A program made the translations under genes and the position numbers. Positions 1-10,800 of a DNA stretch of 64,000 bases are shown here, in pieces (positions within the stretch are counted from its first letter, which is position 1; every line of letters starts with the position of its first letter). Source of the stretch: Candidatus Methanocrinis natronophilus (GTDB lineage: Archaea; Halobacteriota; Methanosarcinia; Methanotrichales; Methanotrichaceae); assembly GCA_029167045.1 (NCBI GenBank), contig JARFPK010000002.1:35957-99956 (forward strand), in the 5' to 3' direction. The notes under the pieces were generated by a model. That model was not told the DNA's origin, did not search any database, and saw only the letters and a list, made by a program, of their open reading frames with translations.

Positions 1-147
1 GTGGGGCACCGGGCATTTCACCCTTGTATAGCTCCACCGCAACACCGGAGAACTCGATCGTCACATCCTATTTAGCTTATCTTGTCTGCATCCGGTCATC
101 GCCAGCGCCACCAGCGCTAGGACCCCGAGAATCAGTTTCAGCCTCAT
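1..147 (-). pseudogene. Broken lipoprotein gene (signal peptide intact, then frameshift), runs off window
   Basis: An ATG at 147 opens a 28-residue frame that is a lipoprotein signal peptide: a charged start, a hydrophobic core and the lipobox-like LAMTGC, with stop at 61-63. From about position 62 a different frame (minus one relative) stays open to the window edge and reads like mature protein (DVTIEFSGVAVELYKGEMPG). The split between a good signal peptide and a good mature frame indicates a frameshift, either real decay or a sequence error. The signal sequence closely resembles that of the HEAT/TPR gene at 543-1808 at both DNA and protein level, so the two are probably paralogous at their 5' ends. 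The function of the mature part is unknown. Confidence 0.5.
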
Positions 148-328
148 CTTAGTCTCCATCCGGCGAAACATACTGCCGTCAACCACTAAAAATGTTTCTA
201 TTCCGTCGCCGCTCCCATACATGACGGCCTTGATTATATCTCAGCAAGATACCCCCTCCACATAACCGCTACAATTCTCCCTTGCTGCCGGAGGAGGGGG
301 AGAGCCCGGACCTCTTCGCTCCACTGTA

Positions 329-545
329 GTTATGTGACTATCCCGGTACCAACCAGGGAGGATGGGGGGGAAGGTGCGTATAAGATCGCCATATCCACCG
401 GGACGGGCCCTCCATCGCCCTTCCTGGCGAGGATCGTTGCCCAGGTGATAGTCAGGGACCCCCAGGACGAGATGCCCGTAAAACGCACGTAGAGAATTGA
501 ATAACGATGCTGAATAAAAATTGCTTGGAGAGGTGAGGCGGGTCA
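329..545 (-). repeat. Dispersed 3'-flanking repeat, copy 1
   Basis: Read on the minus strand it begins at the stop codon of the HEAT/TPR gene with a small hairpin (GGCGG-TGAC-CCGCC), then the U-rich AATTTTTATTC, then about 180 bp ending in GTCACATAACTA. Degenerate versions occur at about 14620-14745 and 16922-17125. The hairpin plus T-tract could act as a transcription terminator. The region 148-542 holds no convincing gene; its ORFs are short and out of step with this repeat. Confidence 0.5.
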
Positions 546-1808
546 CCGCCCCATCCGGATATCCTCCGCTCTGGCGATCGCTGCGTCTGCTTCGGTGCGC
601 TTGCCCATCGCTCTGTAGGCAAGGCCTTTGTAACTCCAAGCCGCGGCATTTTGGGGATCTAGCCTGATCGCTTCATCGTAAGCCTCGATCGCATCGTCGT
701 ACTTGCCCTGGCTTAAGAGAACGCTTCCTTTGTTAATCCAGGGACCAGCAGACCGGGGATCGAGTCGGATGGCTTCGTCGAAAGCCTGGATGGCTTCGTC
801 GTACTCGCCTTGTTTAGCAAAAGCAGACCCTTTGTTACCCCAGGCATAGACATTTTCGGGATCTAGCCTTATAGTCTCGCTGTAAGCCTGAATCGCCTCG
901 TCATATTTGCCTTGCGTTAAAAGAGTAAAACCTTTGGCATTCCAGGCTGCGACATACTCAGGATCAAGCCGGATGGCTTCGTCGTAAGCCTCGATTGCGG
1001 CGTCATACTTTCCCTGATGATTATTAGCGGCACCTTTGTTGGTCCATGCCAAAACGTTATCTGGATCTAGGCGGATGGCCTGGTCACACGCCTGAACAGC
1101 TTCGTCATACTTGCCCAGGAAAACTAAAACTGTTCCTTTGTTGATCCACGCGCCTGCATCTTCTGGATCAATCCGGATACCTTCATTAAAACAACTTAGG
1201 GCTTCATCATAATTGCCGAGGGAAATCAAGGCAGCGCCCTTGTTATTCCAAGCGTCAGCATCCTCAGGATCTTGTCGTAGGGCTTTGTCGGAAAGGAAGA
1301 TCAACCCGGTAGCAGCTGCCTGCCGAACATTCAAATCAACATCATTTAAGGCTGCGATGAGCGGATCAACAGCCTTTGGGTCACCGAGATAACCAAGAAC
1401 AAAAGCCGTCACCGCTCGAACATACACTTTCTCGTCGTTTAGATTTTCAATGAGTGGATCAACTGCTCGTGTTTCGCCAATGTCGCCCAGAGCAGCTGCA
1501 GACAGAGCTCGGACATTTTCATCGCTATCCTTAAGGGCCTCGATAAGAGAACTTACAGCAGGTTCGCCTATGTCGGTGAGGGCCTTGGTAGCAGCATCTC
1601 GGACGTTCTGGTCTTCATCCTTGAGCGCTGCAATCAAGGGATTAATCGCCCTCGCATCACCTATTTCACCAAGAGCAGAGGCGGCATTAATTCGGTCCTT
1701 TGGGTCCGTTCCTTTCAGATCCCGTATGAGATCTTCTACCTCATCCGCGACTGCCGGTACCGCGAGCGCCACCAGAGCTACCAAGCACAATATCAGTTTC
1801 AGTTTCAT
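543..1808 (-). CDS. Secreted HEAT-repeat / TPR-repeat protein
   Basis: The predicted protein is 421 aa. A signal peptide (MKLKLILCLVALVALAVPAVA) is followed by about five 31-residue HEAT/PBS-lyase-type repeats (residues ~25-165, motif DPLIAALND.D..VR.AA) and then seven 34-residue TPRs (about 175-415, motif WNNKG..L...G.YDEAI.AYDEAIRLDP). Both repeat types are protein-binding solenoids, so an extracytoplasmic scaffold is likely. I prefer the ATG at 1808 over the GTG two codons upstream because GGTGG lies just before it. It is 24 bp downstream of the VWA gene on the same strand and probably ends that operon. No enzymatic domain is visible. Confidence 0.85.
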   Translation of the reverse strand: MKLKLILCLVALVALAVPAVADEVEDLIRDLKGTDPKDRINAASALGEIGDARAINPLIAALKDEDQNVRDAATKALTDIGEPAVSSLIEALKDSDENVRALSAAALGDIGETRAVDPLIENLNDEKVYVRAVTAFVLGYLGDPKAVDPLIAALNDVDLNVRQAAATGLIFLSDKALRQDPEDADAWNNKGAALISLGNYDEALSCFNEGIRIDPEDAGAWINKGTVLVFLGKYDEAVQACDQAIRLDPDNVLAWTNKGAANNHQGKYDAAIEAYDEAIRLDPEYVAAWNAKGFTLLTQGKYDEAIQAYSETIRLDPENVYAWGNKGSAFAKQGEYDEAIQAFDEAIRLDPRSAGPWINKGSVLLSQGKYDDAIEAYDEAIRLDPQNAAAWSYKGLAYRAMGKRTEADAAIARAEDIRMGR

Positions 1809-1832
1809 CTCCACCCACCACCTTGCTTTCTT

Positions 1833-4136
1833 TCAGCGTCTCCTGAACCTCATGAGGATAGCAGCCAATATTGTCGATATCGCAGCTACCGACATTGAAA
1901 GGGGGATTTCCTCAGCCGGATTGATCTCTTCGAGTGCTTTTGCAGTTGGTTCTTGTGTCTGATATCCACCCTCCTTTGGGGCATCAACGACCGGATTATC
2001 TGAATCACTAAGAGAAGGGGAGGTCTCATCGACCTCCCGAACCTCGTCACCTTCGAAACCGCGCAGCTTATCCAGGATAACCATCTCTTGCTGCAAATCG
2101 ATGTCTTCTATTGCAACACTCTCAGTCCCGAAGTACGAGGCGAATGTAGAGAAGATCGATATATAGTGATCCGAGACATGCAAGGGCAGAGACTGTCGCT
2201 CCCATTTGCCAAGAATAATATGCTGCGGAACTATGATCCCTTCCTCCATGGTCACTGAATGCACAACCTCCTGGCCAGTGTCCATGGCTCGCCTCTCGTC
2301 AGCTATCCAGCTCTTGAGCAGGTCTGCGTACCTCGACAGCAGGACAGCCTTGCGTATTCCGTTATTTTCATAGAAATCGGGATCGTCATCCGGAAAGACG
2401 ACCTGAGCCTCGTCTCCGTCTATTGTCCCGTTCCTGTCCTCGTAGCTGACTCCGAGTTTGATCTCCCCTTCAGAGGAGATTTCCTTCAGCTTGATCAGTA
2501 TTATGCCACCCCTGACCTCCCCCTCCTCGGCCCTCGATGGGAAGAGGGTGTTCACCTTCATGATCTCGCCGGTAGCCTCGTCCGCTTCTGGCGAGCCGTA
2601 GACCTTCTCGATCTGGTATCCTGGCGCATCAAGTTCAAGAGTCAGGTTGAACACGAGAGGCGTAACCATGAAATCGAACTCGTTGTCCATCCGATCCTTG
2701 AATTTGCTAGCTGAATGGACTGAGTAATAGTTCGCTCCTTTGATCTTGGAGATCTTCTCGATCAGCTCAGTGTTGAAGTCGAGACCTATCCCAATAAATG
2801 TCGTGTATATCCCATGACCTGCGTTCTTTTCGAGGATGCTATGAAGGTCGTTCTCACGGGTCCCACCGAGGTTCGGCATCGCATCAGTTAGGAAGATTAT
2901 CCGGTTCTCTTGCTCAGAGGGGTCGATATCGATGTACTTCCGGTAGGCTGATGTCCCCTTGGTCATCCCCGCCTCCATGTTCGTCCCGCCGTAATCCCGA
3001 ATATCAAGGATGACTTTGCCAAGCTTCTCGAGGTCTTTATCCTCCACATCTGTGAGAGGCTCGACTACATACGCATTGTTACTGAAGACGACAAGACCGA
3101 AACGATCGTCACCGTTCAGGCGGCCCAGAAGGTCCACTACAGCCTGGTTTGCTATCTCCATCTTCGTCTTGCCAGAGTCCTCCAAGTTATCCTCGATTTC
3201 AACCCAGTTGCCGAACTGGTCATAGTAGTACTTGCTGAAGGGGCTGCCCATCGATCCGGAGTAATCGAGGACGACGACGAGGTTCAGCTTCTTCCTCTGG
3301 AAGTCGGTGATACCCGAGTTGAGCCCGACGGAGAGGTAACGCTGAACTTCGCCGGAGAGCGGATCCTTCGAGATGGCGCAGCTATATGAGGGGCAGAAGA
3401 GCTTCTCGCACTCGTCAACCTCGCCGGTCTCGAAATAATAGTCGTAGAAGAGGCCTTCATAGGTCACGTCTGTCGGGAGAGGAAGATAACCCTGCTCTAT
3501 GTTCTGCCTGAAGTTCTCAATGTCTTTGGCTCCTCCTGCAGCGAAACCGATACTGACACTGGCTTCTGGTGCAGGGGCAGACATGACATAGGGACCGCCA
3601 TATCCTCGGGAGCTTGATGAGGGCGCCATAGATCCTGGGGCGGATGGACCTGAGCCGATTCCCCGATATCCGAATGACTCTTGGCCGACTTTGAACATAA
3701 CCTGGTTGCTCTCGGCACCGTCCAGGCGATACCATATTTCATAGGTGCCAGACCATTCTGCTTGATACCAGGCAGTGTAGAAGCTTCCGGCTTCGACGTC
3801 ATCTTCGATTAGGAGATCAACCGTCCCGGTCGGGTAGCGGCAGAACATCTCAAGATGGCCACTATCTGAGGGGAGTAGCATCAGCCTCGCCCAGAAACCC
3901 ATCGGGATTTCAAGGGACGTTCGCGTCTCCTCAGCGTCGAGGTCGACTATCCAAAGAGAGTTCTCTTCTCCCGCAGCGGTTCCTGGGCCTTCGTCTACAA
4001 GCCCTGCAGAGACGTCAGGTGCTTCAAAGCGGTACCATGTGCGATCGTCGCTCTGGGATTGGTTCATCCCTAAACAGAGGTTTGGGCACAAAATTATAAA
4101 TGCGGCGATACATATTATCTTCCAAATAGTATTCAT
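1833..4136 (-). CDS. YfbK-type von Willebrand factor A domain surface protein
   Basis: The predicted protein is 767 aa with a signal peptide (MNTIWKIICIAAFIILCP) and a C-terminal hydrophobic segment followed by RFRRR, so it is probably exported and held in the membrane. Residues ~205-240 resemble the N-terminal domain of YfbK-type VWA proteins (FRQNIEQGYLP...). The VWA domain follows (about 283-480) with a complete metal-binding MIDAS: DYSGS, GGTNMEAG and FLTDAMP. Such domains bind protein ligands through a divalent cation. The start at 4136 is preceded by GGGAGGA at good spacing; the longer upstream frame lacks this. It lies between the FtsZ-like gene and the HEAT/TPR gene in one orientation. 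Confidence 0.85.
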   Translation of the reverse strand: MNTIWKIICIAAFIILCPNLCLGMNQSQSDDRTWYRFEAPDVSAGLVDEGPGTAAGEENSLWIVDLDAEETRTSLEIPMGFWARLMLLPSDSGHLEMFCRYPTGTVDLLIEDDVEAGSFYTAWYQAEWSGTYEIWYRLDGAESNQVMFKVGQESFGYRGIGSGPSAPGSMAPSSSSRGYGGPYVMSAPAPEASVSIGFAAGGAKDIENFRQNIEQGYLPLPTDVTYEGLFYDYYFETGEVDECEKLFCPSYSCAISKDPLSGEVQRYLSVGLNSGITDFQRKKLNLVVVLDYSGSMGSPFSKYYYDQFGNWVEIEDNLEDSGKTKMEIANQAVVDLLGRLNGDDRFGLVVFSNNAYVVEPLTDVEDKDLEKLGKVILDIRDYGGTNMEAGMTKGTSAYRKYIDIDPSEQENRIIFLTDAMPNLGGTRENDLHSILEKNAGHGIYTTFIGIGLDFNTELIEKISKIKGANYYSVHSASKFKDRMDNEFDFMVTPLVFNLTLELDAPGYQIEKVYGSPEADEATGEIMKVNTLFPSRAEEGEVRGGIILIKLKEISSEGEIKLGVSYEDRNGTIDGDEAQVVFPDDDPDFYENNGIRKAVLLSRYADLLKSWIADERRAMDTGQEVVHSVTMEEGIIVPQHIILGKWERQSLPLHVSDHYISIFSTFASYFGTESVAIEDIDLQQEMVILDKLRGFEGDEVREVDETSPSLSDSDNPVVDAPKEGGYQTQEPTAKALEEINPAEEIPLSMSVAAISTILAAILMRFRRR

Positions 4137-4232
4137 AAGAGTTTCCTCCCAGCAGATGCAGATGAGTTGGAAAGGGCAATCCAAACCAAGTGCGCTTCTG
4201 AATTGGGACCCATTAAACTCATAGTCGATCTC

Positions 4233-5798
4233 TCAGGTCTTGATCCCCATCAACTCGAGCTCCTCTTGGATCATCCTCCGTAGCTGCGCCCTCTGAGCCG
4301 GTGTTATCTCATCGTAGTTCGGATCCAGAGAGTAAGCTGATTTCTGGTCAGGGTTCACAATGTCGAAGATTCGCAGGGGACGTTTGAAAAACGGCCTCTC
4401 ACCCCTCTCTATTCTCTTCATCGCCAGCTCCAGCTCCGCTTTAAGCCCTCGAACTCCGTAGAAGAAATTGTCTAACGCCTTCGTGGTCTCGTTGGAGACT
4501 GTCAGCTCACCGGTTTGGTCCAACTCAGAATAACCCTTGAGATAAAGGAGGTCGGCCTTGTGGCCATCTATGTAGGCTATGGAACTGGCCATCACCCTGT
4601 GGAGCCTCCATTCTAGGGTTCCCTCCTTGAGGTAGGAACCCGGCGAACCGTATGGATTGCGCAGTAGGATCAACATCTCTACATGGCTGTTATCCCCTAG
4701 CTTTCGCCATACTGCTATCTGATCATCGGTCAAGTCGGGTATTTGTTCAGTGATGGCCTTTCTAATCTTGCTTGTATCCAGATAGCCTCTGCTGAATACT
4801 ATTACCTTGTCAGCGTCTCGGGGCTGACAGCCAAATAGGCGTCCCGTTGAGAGAGCCTCCTCCACAAGAGAGGTTTCGGGTTTGGATCGTCGGCGGATTC
4901 GGCTATAGCATGGGACAAGGATCGATGGGAAGCTCCACCCCTCGGTGCAAAACGCTCTAACAGCTGGGCTTGGTGGTTTCTCCCCAGGAAAGTCTCGACC
5001 GGCTATCATGGGGAGTTTCACCTGATGCAGGTAACGATTTGCTAGAGTATAATCGCCTTCGCATCTGGAGAGTAGGATCTGGTTGTCTACAAGGATAACA
5101 CCGTCGACCCCATCACCCTTGGTGAGTAGGTCATATATCGAACTGATGGCCCCCAGGTTCCTTTTACCCTCCTTGGCGTACTGCTCCCGATCAGATTTAG
5201 TTCCCTCCTCGGTCAAAACCCCCAACACGAAGACAGGATAATCCCCTTTGCCAGTGGATCTGATGTGTTGGACGATGGGGTTAACAAAGCCCGTGCCTGT
5301 CCCGCCGCCAAACGATATTATGAAGAGGATGCCGTCACACTTTCCCTTCCCTAAAGTGGTGTAAGGCCTGACGGCTGACCAAGCACAGTCGAATATAGGA
5401 TTGGCAGACCTGAGGTCTTGGACTTTTACTCTTATCTCTGGGTCGTCCTCGAAGACCTCAAAGACAGCTTTGAGGTATTGGGCATCCCTGACATAGCCCT
5501 GTTTCTTGATATCGTAGCCGTACTTCATATGGACAGGATGACCATCTGGCACCACGTCGTGAGGTATGAAGTAGAGTGGGTAATCGTGAGTGTTCTGCCT
5601 ACCGTCCTTGAAAAACATGTTCTTATTCTTCGCGTCGTTTTCGTCTGACTCCAGCCATACCCCCTTGATTCCTCCTGATGTGACATGCTCTCCACCGGTG
5701 AACTCGGCCAACTTGCATGATACTAAGTCCTCATTTCGCAGGAACTCTTGGGCCACCTTGCCACCCATCCCCCCTATTCCCACTATGCATAATCTCAT
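4233..5798 (-). CDS. FtsZ/tubulin-superfamily GTPase-like protein (divergent, not cell-division FtsZ)
   Basis: The predicted protein is 521 aa. It opens with a Rossmann-type glycine-rich strand (MRLCIVGIGGMGGKVAQEF) and carries the tubulin/FtsZ signature GGGTGTG at residues 164-170, followed by a FtsZ-like strand order (VFVLGVLT...). I cannot find the NxDxxD synergy-loop motif that FtsZ uses to hydrolyse GTP, so hydrolysis or polymerisation may be altered. It is longer and much more divergent than cell-division FtsZ. The start is fixed by an ATGA overlap with the upstream membrane-protein gene, which implies coupled translation. The context suggests a filament or switch working at the membrane with exported partners; this is an inference. 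Confidence 0.8.
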   Translation of the reverse strand: MRLCIVGIGGMGGKVAQEFLRNEDLVSCKLAEFTGGEHVTSGGIKGVWLESDENDAKNKNMFFKDGRQNTHDYPLYFIPHDVVPDGHPVHMKYGYDIKKQGYVRDAQYLKAVFEVFEDDPEIRVKVQDLRSANPIFDCAWSAVRPYTTLGKGKCDGILFIISFGGGTGTGFVNPIVQHIRSTGKGDYPVFVLGVLTEEGTKSDREQYAKEGKRNLGAISSIYDLLTKGDGVDGVILVDNQILLSRCEGDYTLANRYLHQVKLPMIAGRDFPGEKPPSPAVRAFCTEGWSFPSILVPCYSRIRRRSKPETSLVEEALSTGRLFGCQPRDADKVIVFSRGYLDTSKIRKAITEQIPDLTDDQIAVWRKLGDNSHVEMLILLRNPYGSPGSYLKEGTLEWRLHRVMASSIAYIDGHKADLLYLKGYSELDQTGELTVSNETTKALDNFFYGVRGLKAELELAMKRIERGERPFFKRPLRIFDIVNPDQKSAYSLDPNYDEITPAQRAQLRRMIQEELELMGIKT

Positions 5799-6415
5799 GA
5801 TCTTCCCTCCCACATCTCCTTGACCATCGGCCAGATAAGCAGCGAAAGGGAGACAATAAGGAGGATGAACGCCACCCACCATTCTCGAGCCCAGACGGTA
5901 GGATGGATCGTGGCCATATGGGTGGATATTAATATGGATATCATTAGCATCGGTATGGCTACTATCATAGCCCGTTTTTCGTTTCGGCTCAGGCAATAAT
6001 AGCCGTAGAGCTCGGCAATTCGATAACAACGCAAGCTCTCTGGCAACTTCTCGGATCCCATTATTATAAAAAACATTGTGCTAGATCCCAGCAGGCCGAA
6101 GAGGGCCAGTCCCACCCAGCTGCTAGCCAGCCATGGAAGCTGGACGAAGTAGTTGCGATTGGGAAATAACTCAGGTGTCAAAAGGTAAAGGAAAAACGAT
6201 GCTGTTATGAATAGGATCCATGCAGCGAGGGCAAGAGCGTTGAAGTTGGATCCCTGGCAGCTGTATAGATCGGAGAATAGTTTCTCTTTTGGGACGGCCT
6301 TGTGCTCCAGCAGCTCTATCCTCTTGTGCACTCTTTTCACGTTTAGGATATGAGCCCCCCATCCCAAGATGAAAAGCATCAACATGGCGAAGAATGATAC
6401 CTGCATCATGTTCAT
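5795..6415 (-). CDS. Multi-pass membrane protein, partner of FtsZ-like GTPase
   Basis: The predicted protein is 206 aa with about five hydrophobic segments: residues 4-22, ~55-77, ~93-115, and two near 145-190. A charged loop (KRVHKRIELLEHK) follows the first segment. I do not recognise a family. It overlaps the FtsZ-like gene by four bases (ATGA) and starts five bases after the upstream secreted-protein gene, so it is tightly embedded in the operon. Its topology would suit a link between the cytoplasmic FtsZ-like protein and the secreted proteins. That role is inferred only from position. Confidence 0.8.
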   Translation of the reverse strand: MNMMQVSFFAMLMLFILGWGAHILNVKRVHKRIELLEHKAVPKEKLFSDLYSCQGSNFNALALAAWILFITASFFLYLLTPELFPNRNYFVQLPWLASSWVGLALFGLLGSSTMFFIIMGSEKLPESLRCYRIAELYGYYCLSRNEKRAMIVAIPMLMISILISTHMATIHPTVWAREWWVAFILLIVSLSLLIWPMVKEMWEGRS

Positions 6416-6419
6416 TGGA

Positions 6420-7892
6420 TCACCCTATCCTCCCCTTGCCCATCCATTTTTCGAGGAATATGCCACCTATAAGGGGAAGGAGCAACACAAACAGTAGGTT
6501 GATTACTACTGGTAATGAGATAAAATTGTATTTCATCATCTTCTTGTTAATCGGGTTGGTCCAGCGAATCTCAGAAGATAGCTCGTCATTCTGATCGTAC
6601 TCCGGATACTCAAAGCGGAACGAGAAATTCGAACCGCGGTCTAGGACGTCAAAGGCATCGTCAACCAAAAAATATTCCCTTTTGGAGTCTGGAGTCACGG
6701 TGACAGTTCTGGTTGAGACCTGTTTCCAGTTCTTATCTTCGGTCTTTATTTTTAAGGTCACAGGGATCTCAATGTTATACGGTTCTTGGTTTCTCATCTC
6801 CAGGCTGAAGTTATATTTTCCCCAGTAGTAGTAATTATCGTCCTCGGGTTCTACGTGGAGGTTCTCCACCCATAGCTTGGGATTGGATCTGATGTTGGGT
6901 CCTTCTAACGTTGTGCTCTGGTTATCACTGGAGGGGAAATACATAACGTCTATCCCGTCGTCCACGCTATAGAAGTAAGAGAAGTTCTTTCCTGCATCAG
7001 CTTCTCTAAAGAAGCCGTACTGGCCTGCTTTAAAAATGACTCGGCCTGACTCTACATCTTGGGTTTCCTTTCGCACCTGTATTCCTGAAGAGTCGATAAT
7101 GTGCAATGTAACTTTTAGCAGGTCCCCGTCAGGATCATAGACTTCGGCAACATATTCCAAAGGATCGTTGTAGCGGGGTGACTCGGGACCGACCAACGTG
7201 GCGTTAAATAGCTGAGGCGGGGCATTTGTGATATTGATCACCAACTCCCCGTAGTGGGGCGGTTGGTTTCCATGACGGCTGGAATAATAGTCTTCGTCAC
7301 CGTCAGTCATATAGGCCCTAATTTTTAGTTCCCCTACACCACCTAGCTGTGAAAACGATCTGATTTCAGGCCAGCTCTTCAATGATGTTATGAACCTCCC
7401 CCCATGTTCATTGTAGTCAAAGGGCTGTATCACTTGTGGAAATTGATTGACCTTTCGGTAATCGTTCTGTCCTGGTGTCTTGACCTCAATATCAATGAAC
7501 AGAACCCTTCTTAGATCTATGGAATTTGGGTTCTCTACAACAAAAGATATCATGGGGATCTCATTTCTCGAAACCGTCGAGTTACCATTGTAATGCAGCC
7601 ATATGTAAGGGGATCTGTATGACTCAGGGTCTCCTTGCCGCATCAGCTGAGTCATGTACCGATATTTATCTGCGTTTCCTTTTTGCCAGCTTTCAAGGTA
7701 CCGAATGAATTGGTCAAGACTGAGATGGCTTCTCCCCCCACGTCTGATGATGTCCTGCTCTCCGCTTGTTTCACCGTTGGGAATAGGTGGCCCCCAATAA
7801 TCTTCGCCTTGGCCGGATGCAGAGGTTATAGTAACAAACAATAAACATAGTAATATGACGCCCGCGCTGAAATAAAGCCATATTTTAATCAT
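6420..7892 (-). CDS. Exported beta-sandwich protein with C-terminal membrane anchor
   Basis: The predicted protein is 490 aa. It has an N-terminal signal peptide (MIKIWLYFSAGVILLCLLFV) and a C-terminal hydrophobic helix (about 455-480) with positively charged residues after it. The body looks all-beta: the phrase YVAEVYDPDGDLLKVTLHI is typical of Ig- or cadherin-like extracellular modules. It follows the 1235-aa secreted protein with a five-base gap and precedes the membrane protein by four bases, so all are likely translated from one mRNA. It is probably the surface-anchored member of the complex. No catalytic motif is seen. Confidence 0.8.
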   Translation of the reverse strand: MIKIWLYFSAGVILLCLLFVTITSASGQGEDYWGPPIPNGETSGEQDIIRRGGRSHLSLDQFIRYLESWQKGNADKYRYMTQLMRQGDPESYRSPYIWLHYNGNSTVSRNEIPMISFVVENPNSIDLRRVLFIDIEVKTPGQNDYRKVNQFPQVIQPFDYNEHGGRFITSLKSWPEIRSFSQLGGVGELKIRAYMTDGDEDYYSSRHGNQPPHYGELVINITNAPPQLFNATLVGPESPRYNDPLEYVAEVYDPDGDLLKVTLHIIDSSGIQVRKETQDVESGRVIFKAGQYGFFREADAGKNFSYFYSVDDGIDVMYFPSSDNQSTTLEGPNIRSNPKLWVENLHVEPEDDNYYYWGKYNFSLEMRNQEPYNIEIPVTLKIKTEDKNWKQVSTRTVTVTPDSKREYFLVDDAFDVLDRGSNFSFRFEYPEYDQNDELSSEIRWTNPINKKMMKYNFISLPVVINLLFVLLLPLIGGIFLEKWMGKGRIG

Positions 7893-7897
7893 GCAGT

Positions 7898-10800
7898 TTA
7901 ACCCTCTCGGCTGATCTGAATATCAAAATCGAACATTCTATAGGCGGGTAGATTTGGCCACGTCATAATTATTCTACCGCTATTTGCTTCGTAGTTCTGA
8001 GAGCTGTTCGCCCTATTCCTTCCCGGGCTATCATCAGAATACTCTCGATAAAGTAGATCTATTGTAAGGTCCTCTGTGGAGTTGAACCACGCTCTGTAAC
8101 TGTATAGATTTGCTCCAGATCTTATCCAGCTAGGCTCATCATAAATGGCGACTATCTCAGGTCCCTTAAATATATGGGTATCGAGACCATCAACTTTGAA
8201 CTTAAACTCAGCATCTCCAAACGAGCTCTCATTTCCGAAAGGCTTCACAGTCCAGCTGATCTTGCCCTTGACCGGATCATATTGCTTCTTTTCGCCAACT
8301 GTCCTCCAGCTAGAGTTGGGTGGTCTTACCATCAGCTCTACCCAGGGTACCGCGTGTTCACCGATATCTGTTATCCGTGCGGTATAGGTGAATGAGTATA
8401 GATCGTTGTCTCTTTGAGAACCTTGCACCACACCAAGATACGGCTCAACGCTCCCTGATACATTAAGCGGTTCAACTGTAGGACCCTCGTACGCTTGTGA
8501 GCTGGCAGCCTGGGACACGAACTTGTAGCTGGCATTACCGCCTTGGTTGGTGTTGATAACGGTATCAGGCCAGCATAAGGTCTTGTTCGATCCATCGTAG
8601 CGCACGATATTTCCAGGTATAAACATCCGGGAGTTAGGCTTCGCGATAGCAAGCTGGATATCAGCTTCTTTTAGATCTGTGTCGATATCGACACAATATG
8701 TATACTTAGTTATGCCGGATCCATGCGATGGGGTCACCCTTGGGTTGCTGAAATTGATCCATCGGCTGGAGTGAGTGATATTGGTTGGAAGACTTGGCTC
8801 AACTCGCATCATCCTATCTGCAAAACTGTACTCGCCACCAGGTAGGCTGGGATGGCTATACGAAAGGGCTATAACATAGCTAGTATCCAAGTGGCTGGCG
8901 TTGAAGGGCACTGTCCACTCGTATACATAGCGTTGACCATTCAGCATGCGCCCCTCCTTGCTGTCGATGAAATGAATACCAGGTCCCGAAATGTTGATGT
9001 TGAGTCGGCCCATTCCGGGGCTGTAGTTTACGGTTGACCGGATATTCTGGTCCTTCTGGCCGTCTGGTGGCAAGTATAAGGTCCTATCATATTCCAGGAT
9101 CAGGGTGGGCTCCCAGATTTCAGGGATCTGATCATTCTTCAACGCAACTGCCATGAGACGGTCGCCAAACGAATAGCTGACTCCTTCAAGAAGATATGTC
9201 AACGAAATTTTATATTCGTTCCCACCATTAGACCGATCAAAAGGAACGGACCAGGTATATTTGTAAAGTCCATCGCCAAGATCGGCCCCACGACTTTTCT
9301 CGACTACCAGTTTGCCCCGCCCCGAGAGGTTGAGCTGTAGTTCTCCCTGGCCTGCAGGAGAGAAAACCTCTGCATGGATCATCTGCTCGGAGATATGGTC
9401 ATCCTCGATCAATATCAGGGGGTTGTAGATCAAATCCACCAGCTGAGGCTCCTCTGCATCATAGTCCACGATCACATTCATGGTCCCTTCTGGAAAAGTA
9501 TGGCCCCCGTCCTTCAGGTCGGGATGAACGAAATAAAGGGATATGGTGTGGTTGCCCGCGTTTTCGGGCATGAAGGGTATGGACCACGAATAGGTGTATC
9601 TATTGGACCCCATAGAAATGCCCGAAGATGTCTCTTCAAAATGCATGTCAGGACCAGTTATCCCAAGCCTCATATCCCCCTGGCCTAGGGGACTTTCTAC
9701 CTGGGCCCGTACTTTCTGATAAGTCTTTGAGGCCTCCCTCACGGAGATCTCTGGATCGTAATCGATGAAGACGAGACGAGGGTCAGGGTCTCGTGGTGGA
9801 TGTTCATTGTTATCAGTTTCAATTATGGGGCCGAAGTAAGGTGGATTTGAGATGTATTCAATCCCGGCGAAGCTCGTTTTGAAGCGATACATGGAATTTG
9901 ACCCTTCAATATTGGAGCACTGGTAGAAGGGTCGAATTTCCCAGTTCAGGATTGACCTACCTGTCAGAAGGGGTTTTGAAGATAATGACCTCCATTCCCG
10001 GCTACAGGGGTCATAAATTTGCAGCACAGTATCTGATTCGACGCTTGAGTCGACGGTGACCTCGTAGGTGTAGCTGTTATTCCAAAGCCCGGAGATCGGG
10101 GATACAGACTCGTTGCTATAAACTATTGATATGGTTCGTAAAGATAGTTCGATATCGTCAAACATATGGGCGCCGCCCGGAAGGTCAGGATGAAGGAAAT
10201 CGAAGGATAACGTGTAATTGTTACCTGCGTGGGTCTCATCGAATGGGATCTGCCAATTATACCGATATCGATTGCCTCCTAGAGACGTACCTGCCGTCTC
10301 TTGGGCTGTATCGAGCTCTGGGCCTTTTAGACCCAATACCATAGATCCCTGGCCTTTGGAGAAGGATACAATTGCAATTAGTTCCTTGTTTGTCACTTGC
10401 CCTGATTGAACGTACACTACCTGATCTTTGAGGGGCGGATCCAAGCGAGGGATCTCTTCTACTACCGTGAAGTTCAAGGGTTCAGATTCTGATTTATAAT
10501 CCCAATTGCTGTTATGGTATACCAGCCGACCTACAAAATCTTGGCCTCCCTTGTCGGGGTTGGAGAGATCTACGTCAGTCTTGTCGAATGGTATCATTTC
10601 TTTATCCCACTCGAAGATCATATAGCTTGCTTCTATGCGGGGGTGGGAATTATTATACGAGATTGAACCCTTTTCAGGATGTGAGATGATAAGTTCAGCA
10701 ACGCTTCCTGTGGGCCTGCCACCAATAAGCTTCATTCCTTCGTCGAGGACGTATGCACTGATGATGAAATCGGTGTAGTCCAACCGGTCTGGGATATAAA

